Position numbers and translations under genes: made by a program
DNA from: Methylomicrobium sp.
GTDB taxonomy: Bacteria; Pseudomonadota; Gammaproteobacteria; Methylococcales; Methylomonadaceae
DNA: 7,440 nt
Direction: 5' to 3'
Assembly (NCBI GenBank): GCA_007135635.1
Contig: SLIO01000355.1
Span: 1-7,440 of the forward strand
In this document: positions 1-5,919 of the stretch, piece by piece
Layout: each line of letters begins with the position of its first letter
Numbering within the stretch: the stretch's first letter is position 1
Notes under the pieces: generated by a model
Database searches by the model: none
What the model was told of the DNA's origin: nothing
The model's input: only the letters and a program-made list of their open reading frames with translations

Positions 1-16
1 GCCGTCAAGCCTACAT

Positions 17-35
17 GGACGTATTTACGGCGTCC
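17..35. repeat. Short inverted repeat, possible dispersed intergenic repeat
   Basis: GGACG at 17-21 pairs with CGTCC at 31-35 around a 9-base loop. A 7-base direct repeat, GTCAAGC, flanks the hairpin at 4-10 and 37-43. The segment resembles hairpin-bearing intergenic repeats that I recall from methanotroph genomes, but I cannot confirm this from one copy. It could equally be chance or the end of a gene. Confidence 0.25.
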
Positions 36-92
36 TGTCAAGCGAGTAATCGTACCCTCTTCCACGCTCAGTGTATTGGAAAGCAATCATTG

Positions 93-115
93 ACTCTTTC
101 CTAAAGGGTTTATTT
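93..115 (+). terminator. Weak hairpin followed by a T-rich run, possible terminator
   Basis: Bases 93-99 (ACTCTTT) can pair with 103-109 (AAAGGGT), including one G-T wobble, around a 3-base loop. T-rich sequence interrupted by one A follows (110-115). The stem is short and AU-rich and the loop is tight, so this would be a weak terminator for whatever lies to the left. It is reported as a candidate only. Confidence 0.2.
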
Positions 116-270
116 AGTAGGCAAGAGAACCGTTTCAACTGCTAACGCGAACATAGCCTTTATTAATGACCGAACTTCGACCGACAGTGCGGCATCCTAT
201 TAAGTTTCAAACTTGCTGTTTTAATCGAGTCACATTCCTAAAAATAACGGTCTTTACCTCCTCAGACTTG

Positions 271-301
271 TTATCATAACGTCATCTTACAATATTATAA
301 T
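271..301 (+). promoter_or_regulatory. Candidate sigma-70 promoter of the V-ATPase operon
   Basis: An exact TATAAT lies at 296-301, 34 bases before the B start codon, giving an expected transcript start near 308 and a leader of about 28 bases. The -35 element is poor: the best match is TTATCA at 271-276 (4 of 6 to TTGACA) with a long 19-base spacer. An interrupted palindrome, GTTAT-C-ATAAC at 270-280, overlaps the -35 side and might bind a regulator. The placement is good, but the weak -35 keeps confidence moderate. Confidence 0.4.
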
Positions 302-335
302 CCGCTTACATTTAGGCTAATTTCCGGGGTAACGC

Positions 336-1697
336 ATGATCGAACATATGGTCAGACATTACAATATTTTGTCCATTGTCGGTAATATCATCACTGTAAA
401 CGTTGACAATACCTTCGCAAACCAAGAAATCACGACACGGTTTGGTGATTTAGCCGAGGTCGAGGACGTCAACGGCAGCGAATCTTTGGCTCAAGTCATC
501 AAAATCGACGGCAGCAAAGTGGCTTTACAGGTTTTTTCGGGAACTCGGGGTATTTCGACTGCGGCTTCGGTGCGCTTTTTGGGGCATTCGATGCGAGTGA
601 CTTATTCGGCGAATATTCTCGGTCGGATTTTTAATGGTACGGGGGCGCCGATGGACGGCGGTTCGATGCTTAAACCCGACCCGAAAGTGACGATTAACGG
701 TGCGTCGGTGAACCCGATGAAACGAGTTTTAGCGTCTAAAATGATCCGAACACAGGTGCCGATGATCGACCTGTTTAATTGTCTGGTCGAGAGCCAAAAA
801 ATACCCATTTTCTCGATTTCCGGCGAACCGTTTAACGCATTTTTGGCTAGAATCGGTATTCAAGCTGAAGCAGATATCGTAGTTTTTGCAGGCCTTGGCC
901 TGATTTTCGATGATTTTCACTATTTTAGATCGCAGTTCGAGAAGGCCGGCGTATTCGCGAGGACCGTGATGTTTTGCAATCTGGCTTCCGATCCTATCGT
1001 CGAACGGCTTTTGGTGCCGGACATGGCATTGGCGGTTGCGGAACGCTTTGCAGTTGAAGAGGGCAAACGGGTGTTGGTGTTGATGACTGATATGACCGCT
1101 TATGCCGATGCAATGAAGGAAGTCGGTATTTCAATGGAACATGTTCCGTCGAATCGCGGCTACATGGGAGATCTCTATTCGCAGTTGGCGCGCCGATACG
1201 AAAAAGCCTGCGATTATAAAGGTGCCGGTTCCGTTACGATTTTGTCGGTGACAACGATGCCGGGTAACGATGTGACGCATCCGGTTCCGGACAATACCGG
1301 TTATATTACCGAGGGCCAGTTTTATTTGCACGACGGCATGCTCGATCCTTTCGGTTCGTTGTCTAGGTTGAAGCAACATGTCATCGGTAAGGTCACGCGC
1401 GAGGATCATGCGCAAATCATGAATACGATGATCCGTTTTTACGCGGGCTCGGTCGACGCCGAACAAAAGCAGGCGATGGCTTTCGATTTGTCCGATTACG
1501 ATAAAAAATTGCTCAGATTCGGGCAATTATTCAAAAAACGCTTCATGGACATCAATGTCTCTATTTCATTGGAACAGGCCTTGGACTTGGGGTGGCAAAC
1601 CTTGGCCGAATGTTTCGAGGAGAGCGAGTTGTTAATGAAACAAGCCTTGATCGATAAATACTTCCCGAAGAAAAATCATGGCCAGACTGTCGCTTAA
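336..1697 (+). CDS. atpB: V-type ATP synthase subunit B (non-catalytic)
   Basis: Subunit B alternates with A in the hexameric A3B3 head of the soluble V1 domain and completes the nucleotide-binding sites without being the catalytic subunit. The 453 residues match the family's usual length of roughly 440 to 460. At the place of the P-loop (about 161-174) the sequence reads ISGEPFNAFLARIG, with no GKT, as expected for B. Other family blocks are the TDMTAYADAM stretch (251-260), GYMGDLYSQLARRYEKA (275-291), the THPVPDNTGYITEGQ stretch (314-328) and DPFGSLSRL (337-345). R344 in SLSRL falls where the arginine finger of B subunits lies. I chose the ATG at 336 because GGGGT sits five bases upstream; the in-frame ATG at 348 has no ribosome site. 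The first gene of the operon, its end overlaps D by 20 bases. Normally B follows A directly, but here A lies about 4.2 kb downstream. Confidence 0.96.
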   Translation: MIEHMVRHYNILSIVGNIITVNVDNTFANQEITTRFGDLAEVEDVNGSESLAQVIKIDGSKVALQVFSGTRGISTAASVRFLGHSMRVTYSANILGRIFNGTGAPMDGGSMLKPDPKVTINGASVNPMKRVLASKMIRTQVPMIDLFNCLVESQKIPIFSISGEPFNAFLARIGIQAEADIVVFAGLGLIFDDFHYFRSQFEKAGVFARTVMFCNLASDPIVERLLVPDMALAVAERFAVEEGKRVLVLMTDMTAYADAMKEVGISMEHVPSNRGYMGDLYSQLARRYEKACDYKGAGSVTILSVTTMPGNDVTHPVPDNTGYITEGQFYLHDGMLDPFGSLSRLKQHVIGKVTREDHAQIMNTMIRFYAGSVDAEQKQAMAFDLSDYDKKLLRFGQLFKKRFMDINVSISLEQALDLGWQTLAECFEESELLMKQALIDKYFPKKNHGQTVA

Positions 1698-2280
1698 CAA
1701 GGCTTCATTGCATAAGGAAAGTGCCAAACTCAAGCGCTACCGGCAATATTTGCCTTCGCTCGATCTCAAACGAAGACAGTTGATGGCCGAGCGGGCCAAA
1801 GGCTTGGCGCAGCTCAAAACAACCGAACTGCAAATCGAACAGTGCCGACAAAAAGTGAGCGAAACATTACCGATGGTGTCCTATCGGGATATTAATTTAA
1901 ACGATCTGGTTAAAGTCTCGGCGGTCGAAATAGGCGAGGAGAATATTGTCGGTATTACGGTGCCGATACTAAGGAAGGTTGGCCTAGTGACGATGACCTA
2001 CTCGCCTTATCTGAAGCCGCACTGGGTCGATGCGTTGGTCGTGCAATTGAAACTTATGCTGGAGTTGAAGTTGCGGCAACAGGTCGACAGACGTCGATTG
2101 ACGATTTTGGAAGCGGCGGTCAAAAAAGTGACACAAAAGGTTAATTTGTTCGATAAGGTGTTGATTCCTAAAACGGAGCGCAATATACGCAAAATCCGTA
2201 TTTATCTGTCCGATGCCGAACGAGCCGATGTTGTTCGGGCAAAAATGACCAAACAACTCCGTATTAAACAAGGTGTCTAA
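1678..2280 (+). CDS. atpD: V-type ATP synthase subunit D (central rotor stalk)
   Basis: Subunit D is the central shaft that turns inside the A3B3 head and passes torque to the membrane ring. The 200-residue length is normal. As in the family, long N-terminal (about 5-60) and C-terminal (about 115-195) helices would form an antiparallel coiled coil, with a short beta-containing middle. The C-terminal half carries the recognisable VNLFDKVLIPKTERNIRKI stretch (155-173) followed by YLSDAERADVVRAKMTK (176-192). The N-terminus (RLSLNK, then YRQYLPSLDLKRRQL at 21-35) resembles chlamydial AtpD as I recall it. The start at 1678 lies inside B, giving a 20-base overlap. GAAG at 1667-1670 is a modest ribosome site seven bases upstream. 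Its TAA directly abuts the ATG of I. No separate F subunit gene, the usual partner of D, is seen. Confidence 0.95.
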   Translation: MARLSLNKASLHKESAKLKRYRQYLPSLDLKRRQLMAERAKGLAQLKTTELQIEQCRQKVSETLPMVSYRDINLNDLVKVSAVEIGEENIVGITVPILRKVGLVTMTYSPYLKPHWVDALVVQLKLMLELKLRQQVDRRRLTILEAAVKKVTQKVNLFDKVLIPKTERNIRKIRIYLSDAERADVVRAKMTKQLRIKQGV

Positions 2281-4077
2281 ATGGCAATCGTCAACCTGAA
2301 AAAGATTACTTTTTGCGGCATGTTGTCCGATAAGCGTCGGATATTGGAGCAAGTGCAAGCCTTAGGCGGTCTGCACTTGATTCCTTTAGCCGAACCGCCT
2401 GGGCAGGAGTTCGGCGCGCCTAAAAATACCGAAGGCGTGGTCGAAGCGCTTAAATATCTTAATGCCTGCGCGAACAAAAGACATCAAATCAAAGACGCGA
2501 CGCGTTTCGATCTTGAAAGGATTACCGAGGAAGTTTTGGCCATTAAGGCGAAAGTTCGCGAGTTGACCGATATTTACGACGCCTTGTCGAAACGAATCGA
2601 TGAGGTTGAACCGTGGGGCGACTTCCAGTTACCGGAAACCGCGCAATTGGCCGGTTACCGATTATGGTTTTACATTATTCCCAAAAGAATGATGAAAAAG
2701 CTCGAGGACTGCGACTGGGTTTGGCAGACGGTTTATCAGAATAATTTATATTGCTATGTCGTCGTCGTTGCCGAATCCGAGCCGCCCGAAAACAGCATGC
2801 CGGTGGTAAGAACTCATACCGGCTCGATACCGCTTTCGACATTGAAAACTCAGCGAAGCCAGGTCGAATTGACGCTCGAGGATTTACAGGCCGAACGAGA
2901 GTCCTTGACTCGCTGGATTACCTTGATGACGGTGCATTTCAGTGAGGCGCTGGATCAGGCCGATTTGGCCAAGGCGCAAACAATTACACGCGACGAGGCC
3001 GGCGTGTTCGCCTTGCAAGGCTGGTTGCCGGAAGCACATACCGAAAAATTTCTTCGTTTTGCCGAACATCATGGTTTGGCCGTATTGGTCGAAGACCCGG
3101 ATCCCGGCGACAATCCTCCGACCTTGCTCGATAATCCTCGGCAACTGGCCGGCGGCGAAGATATCGTCAATTTTTATCAAACGCCGAATTATTACGGTTG
3201 GGATCCGTCTATTGTCGTGTTTTTTTCATTTAGCGTTTTTTTTGCGATGATTCTGTCCGACGCAGGTTATGCCGCGGTTTTCGGGTTAATACTGATGTTC
3301 AAATGGCGCAGTCTCGGGCAGAGCATCAAGGATCGGAGACTTAGAGTCCTGGCTGCTAACACCGTGTTTGTTTCGCTTGTTTGGGGAGTTTTATCGGGCG
3401 GTTATTTCGGCTACAGTCCATCCGAAGAAAGATTTATTTCTGCATTAAAGATTATCGATATTAACGATTTCGACGGGATGATGCGCTTGTCGATCGCGGT
3501 CGGCGTCGGGCATATTGCCTTGGCCAATGCGATTCGAGCCTATCGCCGATACCCTTCCTTAACGGCATTGGCCTCTATCGGCTGGCTGTTGGCAGTAGTC
3601 GGCGGTTTTTGTTTTTGGCTTTCGGCGACAACGGATAATGACGGGTTGCGTCAAGTAGGCATTTTTTTGCCGGCTACGGGCGGCGTTTTGTTGTTGCTGT
3701 TCAGCAGCGAACGAGGTTTAAAACGCTGGAGCGACTTGTTTTGGCGTTTGCTGGACGGTGTCAAGAGCTTGATCGGCATTACTCAATTATTCGGTGATGT
3801 GCTCAGTTATATGCGTCTGTTCGCATTGGGTTTGGCTAGCGCATCGTTGGCGCTGACTTTTAATCAATTGGCGGTGCAGGTTTATCATGCCTTACCCGGT
3901 CCCGGGTTGTTGTTCAGTATTTTGATCTTAATCGTCGGCCATGTCTTGAATCTGATGTTATGTTTGATGAGTGGCTTGGTACATGGTTTACGTTTGAATT
4001 TTATCGAATTTTATAACTGGAGCGTTTCCGATGAAGGTTATCCCTTTAAAGCATTTTCCAAAAAAGGAGTCCGTTGA
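2281..4077 (+). CDS. atpI: V-type ATP synthase subunit I (membrane stator, 'a' subunit)
   Basis: Subunit I is the membrane stator that forms the ion half-channels against the K ring and anchors the peripheral stalks. It has 598 residues, slightly shorter than many relatives (about 600 to 650). Residues 1 to about 300 are the cytoplasmic arm, with helical coiled-coil stretches near 70-110 and 190-235. About eight membrane segments follow, near 309-326, 328-342, 354-378, 402-421, 426-448, 457-475, 494-535 and 543-575. The YYGWDPS motif (304-310) and SDAGY (326-330) mark entry into the membrane. DVLSYMRLFALGLASASLA (506-524) contains R512, matching the essential arginine of this family, and R571 in HGLRLNFIEFYNW is the second conserved arginine. 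The ATG directly follows the stop of D, with AAGG at 2270-2273 as ribosome site. The stop TGA shares one base with the K start. Two T-runs (3220-3226, 3236-3243) lie in the first membrane segment. Confidence 0.95.
   Translation: MAIVNLKKITFCGMLSDKRRILEQVQALGGLHLIPLAEPPGQEFGAPKNTEGVVEALKYLNACANKRHQIKDATRFDLERITEEVLAIKAKVRELTDIYDALSKRIDEVEPWGDFQLPETAQLAGYRLWFYIIPKRMMKKLEDCDWVWQTVYQNNLYCYVVVVAESEPPENSMPVVRTHTGSIPLSTLKTQRSQVELTLEDLQAERESLTRWITLMTVHFSEALDQADLAKAQTITRDEAGVFALQGWLPEAHTEKFLRFAEHHGLAVLVEDPDPGDNPPTLLDNPRQLAGGEDIVNFYQTPNYYGWDPSIVVFFSFSVFFAMILSDAGYAAVFGLILMFKWRSLGQSIKDRRLRVLAANTVFVSLVWGVLSGGYFGYSPSEERFISALKIIDINDFDGMMRLSIAVGVGHIALANAIRAYRRYPSLTALASIGWLLAVVGGFCFWLSATTDNDGLRQVGIFLPATGGVLLLLFSSERGLKRWSDLFWRLLDGVKSLIGITQLFGDVLSYMRLFALGLASASLALTFNQLAVQVYHALPGPGLLFSILILIVGHVLNLMLCLMSGLVHGLRLNFIEFYNWSVSDEGYPFKAFSKKGVR
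4063..4070 (+). promoter_or_regulatory. Strong ribosome binding site deciding the K start
   Basis: AAAGGAGT at 4063-4070 is the only near-consensus Shine-Dalgarno site in the window. It lies six bases before the ATG at 4077. This selects that ATG over the in-frame TTG at 4074, which would be only three bases from the site. The other six genes have weaker sites (GGGGT, GAAG, AAGG or less). Confidence 0.8.
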
Positions 4078-4526
4078 TGGCTGAGGTATTAGTGATTTTA
4101 GGATGGATCGGTTTATATGCGCCGATGGCCTTGGGTGCGATCGGCAGCATTATTGGTTGTGCGGTTGCAGGCCAAGCCGCGATCGGCGCGATGCTCGATA
4201 CCGAAACCGGGCACGGTCGCTATGTCGGCGTTTCGGCGATGCCGTCTTCTCAGGTGATTTATGGCATTGTCGTGATGTTTACGCTGAATCGGCCGATTAC
4301 CGAAGCGAATGCTTCCGGTATTTTTGCCGTTGGCGTCTTGGCCGGATTCGCACTGATGTTCAGTGCGATTTATCAAGGGCAATGCTGCGCCTCGGCGATT
4401 CATGCCTCGAAGGCCAAACCCGAGATTTTCGGCTTATCGGTAGCCCCCGCCGCGATCGTCGAAGGCTTTGCCGTCTTTGCATTTATTTTCGCCCTAGTAA
4501 TTAGCGGCGGAATTCCTCAATCTTAA
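4077..4526 (+). CDS. atpK: V-type ATP synthase subunit K (ring proteolipid, 'c' subunit)
   Basis: Subunit K forms the rotating membrane ring that carries ions across the bilayer. The 149 residues form two hairpins of two membrane helices each (about 4-30, 51-70, 79-107 and 119-144), the duplicated V-type design. The single membrane carboxylate is E129 in VEGFAVFAF of helix 4. Helix 2 has MPSSQVIYG with Q59, and helix 3 has YQGQ with Q100. These align with E139, Q65 and Q110 of E. hirae NtpK as I recall them: the 29-residue gap from the helix 3 glutamine to the helix 4 glutamate is identical, and S58 and M55 fall where T64 and L61 lie. This predicts Na+ binding. The ATG at 4077 was preferred to the TTG at 4074 because of the ribosome site spacing. 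The I stop and K start share one base (TGATG), pointing to translational coupling. Confidence 0.95.
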   Translation: MAEVLVILGWIGLYAPMALGAIGSIIGCAVAGQAAIGAMLDTETGHGRYVGVSAMPSSQVIYGIVVMFTLNRPITEANASGIFAVGVLAGFALMFSAIYQGQCCASAIHASKAKPEIFGLSVAPAAIVEGFAVFAFIFALVISGGIPQS

Positions 4527-4537
4527 GAGTCGAGAGT

Positions 4538-5227
4538 ATGAAAGCGGAAAAAGCGGAAGTTGCATCGAGCGGCGTCGAGAAATTGATCGAGCGCTTGAGA
4601 GAGGAAGCGATTAATGCCGGACAAGCTAAAGCCGAGGATATCGTCCTTAACGCACAAAAACGAGCCGCTTGGATTGTCGAGGAAGCCGAGCAAGAGGCGC
4701 AATTATTGCTTGAAAAAGCACGAGCCGAAGCCGAAGCGCTTAAATCTTCCGGTGTCGATGCGTTGCGCTTGGCGGGGCGGGATGCGTTACTTAAATTACG
4801 CGATACTTTGCTCGGTAGCTTTAGTCAGGAGGTCATGCGCGTGGTCGGTAAACAAATGGCCAAATCCGAATTTATCGAGCAATTGATACTGGCATTGGCG
4901 GGCCGAGTCCGAGAAAAAACCGGGCTCGATCAAAATTCTAAAATCATTTTTCAATTACCCGAGGATATCGTCGGCGTCGAGGATTTGCGAAGAAACCCGG
5001 AGGAGCTTAAGCAAGGAGCCTTATCGCATCTGACCGCCGCGATCGCATCGGATTTGTTGCGCGATGGCGTATCCTTTGAAGTTTCGGATCAAATCAAATC
5101 GGGTATCGTAATCAAGCTTGAAGAGAACAACATGGTCATCGATTTTACCGATGAAGCCGTTGCCACTTTGTTTTTGGAGCATTTACAACCGCGTTTTAGA
5201 GCGCTCTTGCAAGGCATCGTCAAGTGA
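4538..5227 (+). CDS. atpE: V-type ATP synthase subunit E (peripheral stalk)
   Basis: Subunit E forms the peripheral stalk linking the top of the A3B3 head to the arm of subunit I. The 229 residues split into a long charged Ala/Glu/Lys/Arg helix (about 12-90), predicted to be a coiled coil, and a C-terminal globular domain (about 95-229). The end of that domain (DGVSFEVSD at 176-184, then IVIKLEENNMVIDFTDE at 190-206) follows the usual E pattern of a short sheet plus final helix. The start ATG has only weak purine-rich sequence upstream (AAGAG at 4525-4529). Codons 2-7 are an exact two-copy tandem of a 9-base unit encoding KAE-KAE (4541-4558). E follows K after 11 bases and overlaps the next gene by four. 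No gene for the usual partner G/H is visible, so E may pair with itself or with a protein encoded elsewhere. The sequence is the most variable of the set, and assignment rests on architecture and context. Confidence 0.88.
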   Translation: MKAEKAEVASSGVEKLIERLREEAINAGQAKAEDIVLNAQKRAAWIVEEAEQEAQLLLEKARAEAEALKSSGVDALRLAGRDALLKLRDTLLGSFSQEVMRVVGKQMAKSEFIEQLILALAGRVREKTGLDQNSKIIFQLPEDIVGVEDLRRNPEELKQGALSHLTAAIASDLLRDGVSFEVSDQIKSGIVIKLEENNMVIDFTDEAVATLFLEHLQPRFRALLQGIVK

Positions 5228-5910
5228 GCGGCGAAAATTATAAATATACGCTTTTACTTAGCAGCCTTCCTGTCCATCCGACGGAACTATTCGAGACCCG
5301 TCAGCCGCCGATTTCGCGCATTCAGTTGGATAAGCGTTTGGCCTTGCTAGAGACCGAAGATGCCGAAGATTTGGCAAGAATCGAAGCCTTGCTGCATTGG
5401 TCGAAAATGAAAGAACTCGATGACGAGGCCGTCGTTAAGCAATGCATGGTCATGTGGCATGCGATCAGGAACCCGTTTCTAAAAGATATCGTCATGTGGC
5501 GTTTGGAATTAAGGACTATTTTGACGGCGCTCAGAAGAAGGCGCGACGGCGAGAGTTTAACCTTGGGCGCGCCTTTTGACGGTTTTGGCGAGCGTTTACG
5601 CTTTATCAAAAAACATTGGCGTGAATCGGCTTTCGGAATGGATGCCTTATTGCCTTGGGTTAGACAAGCCAGCGAATTGATTGAACAAGATCGGCCGCTG
5701 GAGTTGGAAAGACTGATTCTCGAGTTGATTTGGCGGCATTATCAGAGAGTCGGGCAGGGGCATTACTTCGATTTTCCCGCAGTCGTCATTTATGTATTGA
5801 AATGGGATGTCATTAACCGTTGGACCCATTACGACAAAGAGCAGGCCGTTTTACGATTTGACGAATTAGTCTCGGCCGGATTAGACGGCGTTTCGATTGA
5901 ATTTGGATAA
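5224..5910 (+). CDS. DUF2764 family protein, probable C-like subunit of the V-ATPase
   Basis: This 228-residue, mostly helical, soluble protein matches in size, position (between E and A) and general pattern the DUF2764 proteins of chlamydial and spirochaetal V-ATPase operons. It opens with YTLLLSSLP (8-16). Two internal stretches look related: NPFLKDIVMWRLELRTI (83-99) and FDFPAVVIYVLKWDVINRW (182-200). Each puts hydrophobic and aromatic residues before a charged helix, much like the repeated core of V-type subunit C (AC39 family). Since no C gene is present, I infer that it takes the C role, linking the D shaft to the K ring. No catalytic motif, signal peptide or membrane segment is visible. 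The GTG start at 5224 overlaps the E stop (GTGA), with AAGG at 5211-5214 upstream; the next methionine is at residue 62. Family membership is fairly secure, the C-like role is inference. Confidence 0.8.
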   Translation: MSGENYKYTLLLSSLPVHPTELFETRQPPISRIQLDKRLALLETEDAEDLARIEALLHWSKMKELDDEAVVKQCMVMWHAIRNPFLKDIVMWRLELRTILTALRRRRDGESLTLGAPFDGFGERLRFIKKHWRESAFGMDALLPWVRQASELIEQDRPLELERLILELIWRHYQRVGQGHYFDFPAVVIYVLKWDVINRWTHYDKEQAVLRFDELVSAGLDGVSIEFG

Positions 5911-5919
5911 ATTTCTACG

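Larger units (their letters stand above)
1..335. other. Gene-free upstream region with the operon's leader
   Basis: I see no convincing coding region here. All forward frames are broken by stops: a frame open from base 1 ends at the TGA at 91-93, another ends at the TAA at 47-49, and the stretch from about 100 to 335 is AT-rich and stop-dense. The first 93 bases could be the 3' end of an upstream gene, but the translated tail resembles nothing I recognise. The region contains a short inverted repeat (17-35), a weak AU-rich hairpin (93-109), an interrupted palindrome (270-280) and an exact TATAAT (296-301). Its composition differs clearly from the coding DNA that follows, which supports B being the first gene of the operon. 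Confidence 0.7.

Noticed and set aside
257..262. CCTCCT, a perfect minus-strand Shine-Dalgarno site
   Set aside because: No minus-strand start codon lies at a usable distance, and the nearest ATG on that strand is followed at once by a stop.
1131..1526. A 131-codon minus-strand open frame opposite B
   Set aside because: It is Arg/His/Ile-rich, has no recognisable motif and lies antisense to a conserved gene, so it is a shadow frame.
2942..3250. A 102-codon plus-strand frame inside I
   Set aside because: It overlaps the well-conserved I frame and its translation has no known features. It is useful only to show that a slip at the T-runs would soon meet a stop.
3894..3907. GC-rich inverted repeat ACCCGG-TC-CCGGGT inside subunit I
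   Set aside because: It encodes a Pro-Gly-Pro-Gly turn between membrane helices, has no T-run after it and is explained by the codons used.
4074..4076. TTG as start codon of K
   Set aside because: It lies only three bases after the strong ribosome site, while the next codon, ATG at 4077, has ideal spacing and a typical stop-start overlap.
4103..4504. A 133-codon open frame on the plus strand inside the K gene
   Set aside because: It lies entirely within K in another frame, is rich in Arg and Cys, has no ribosome site of its own and matches no family. K itself is unmistakable.
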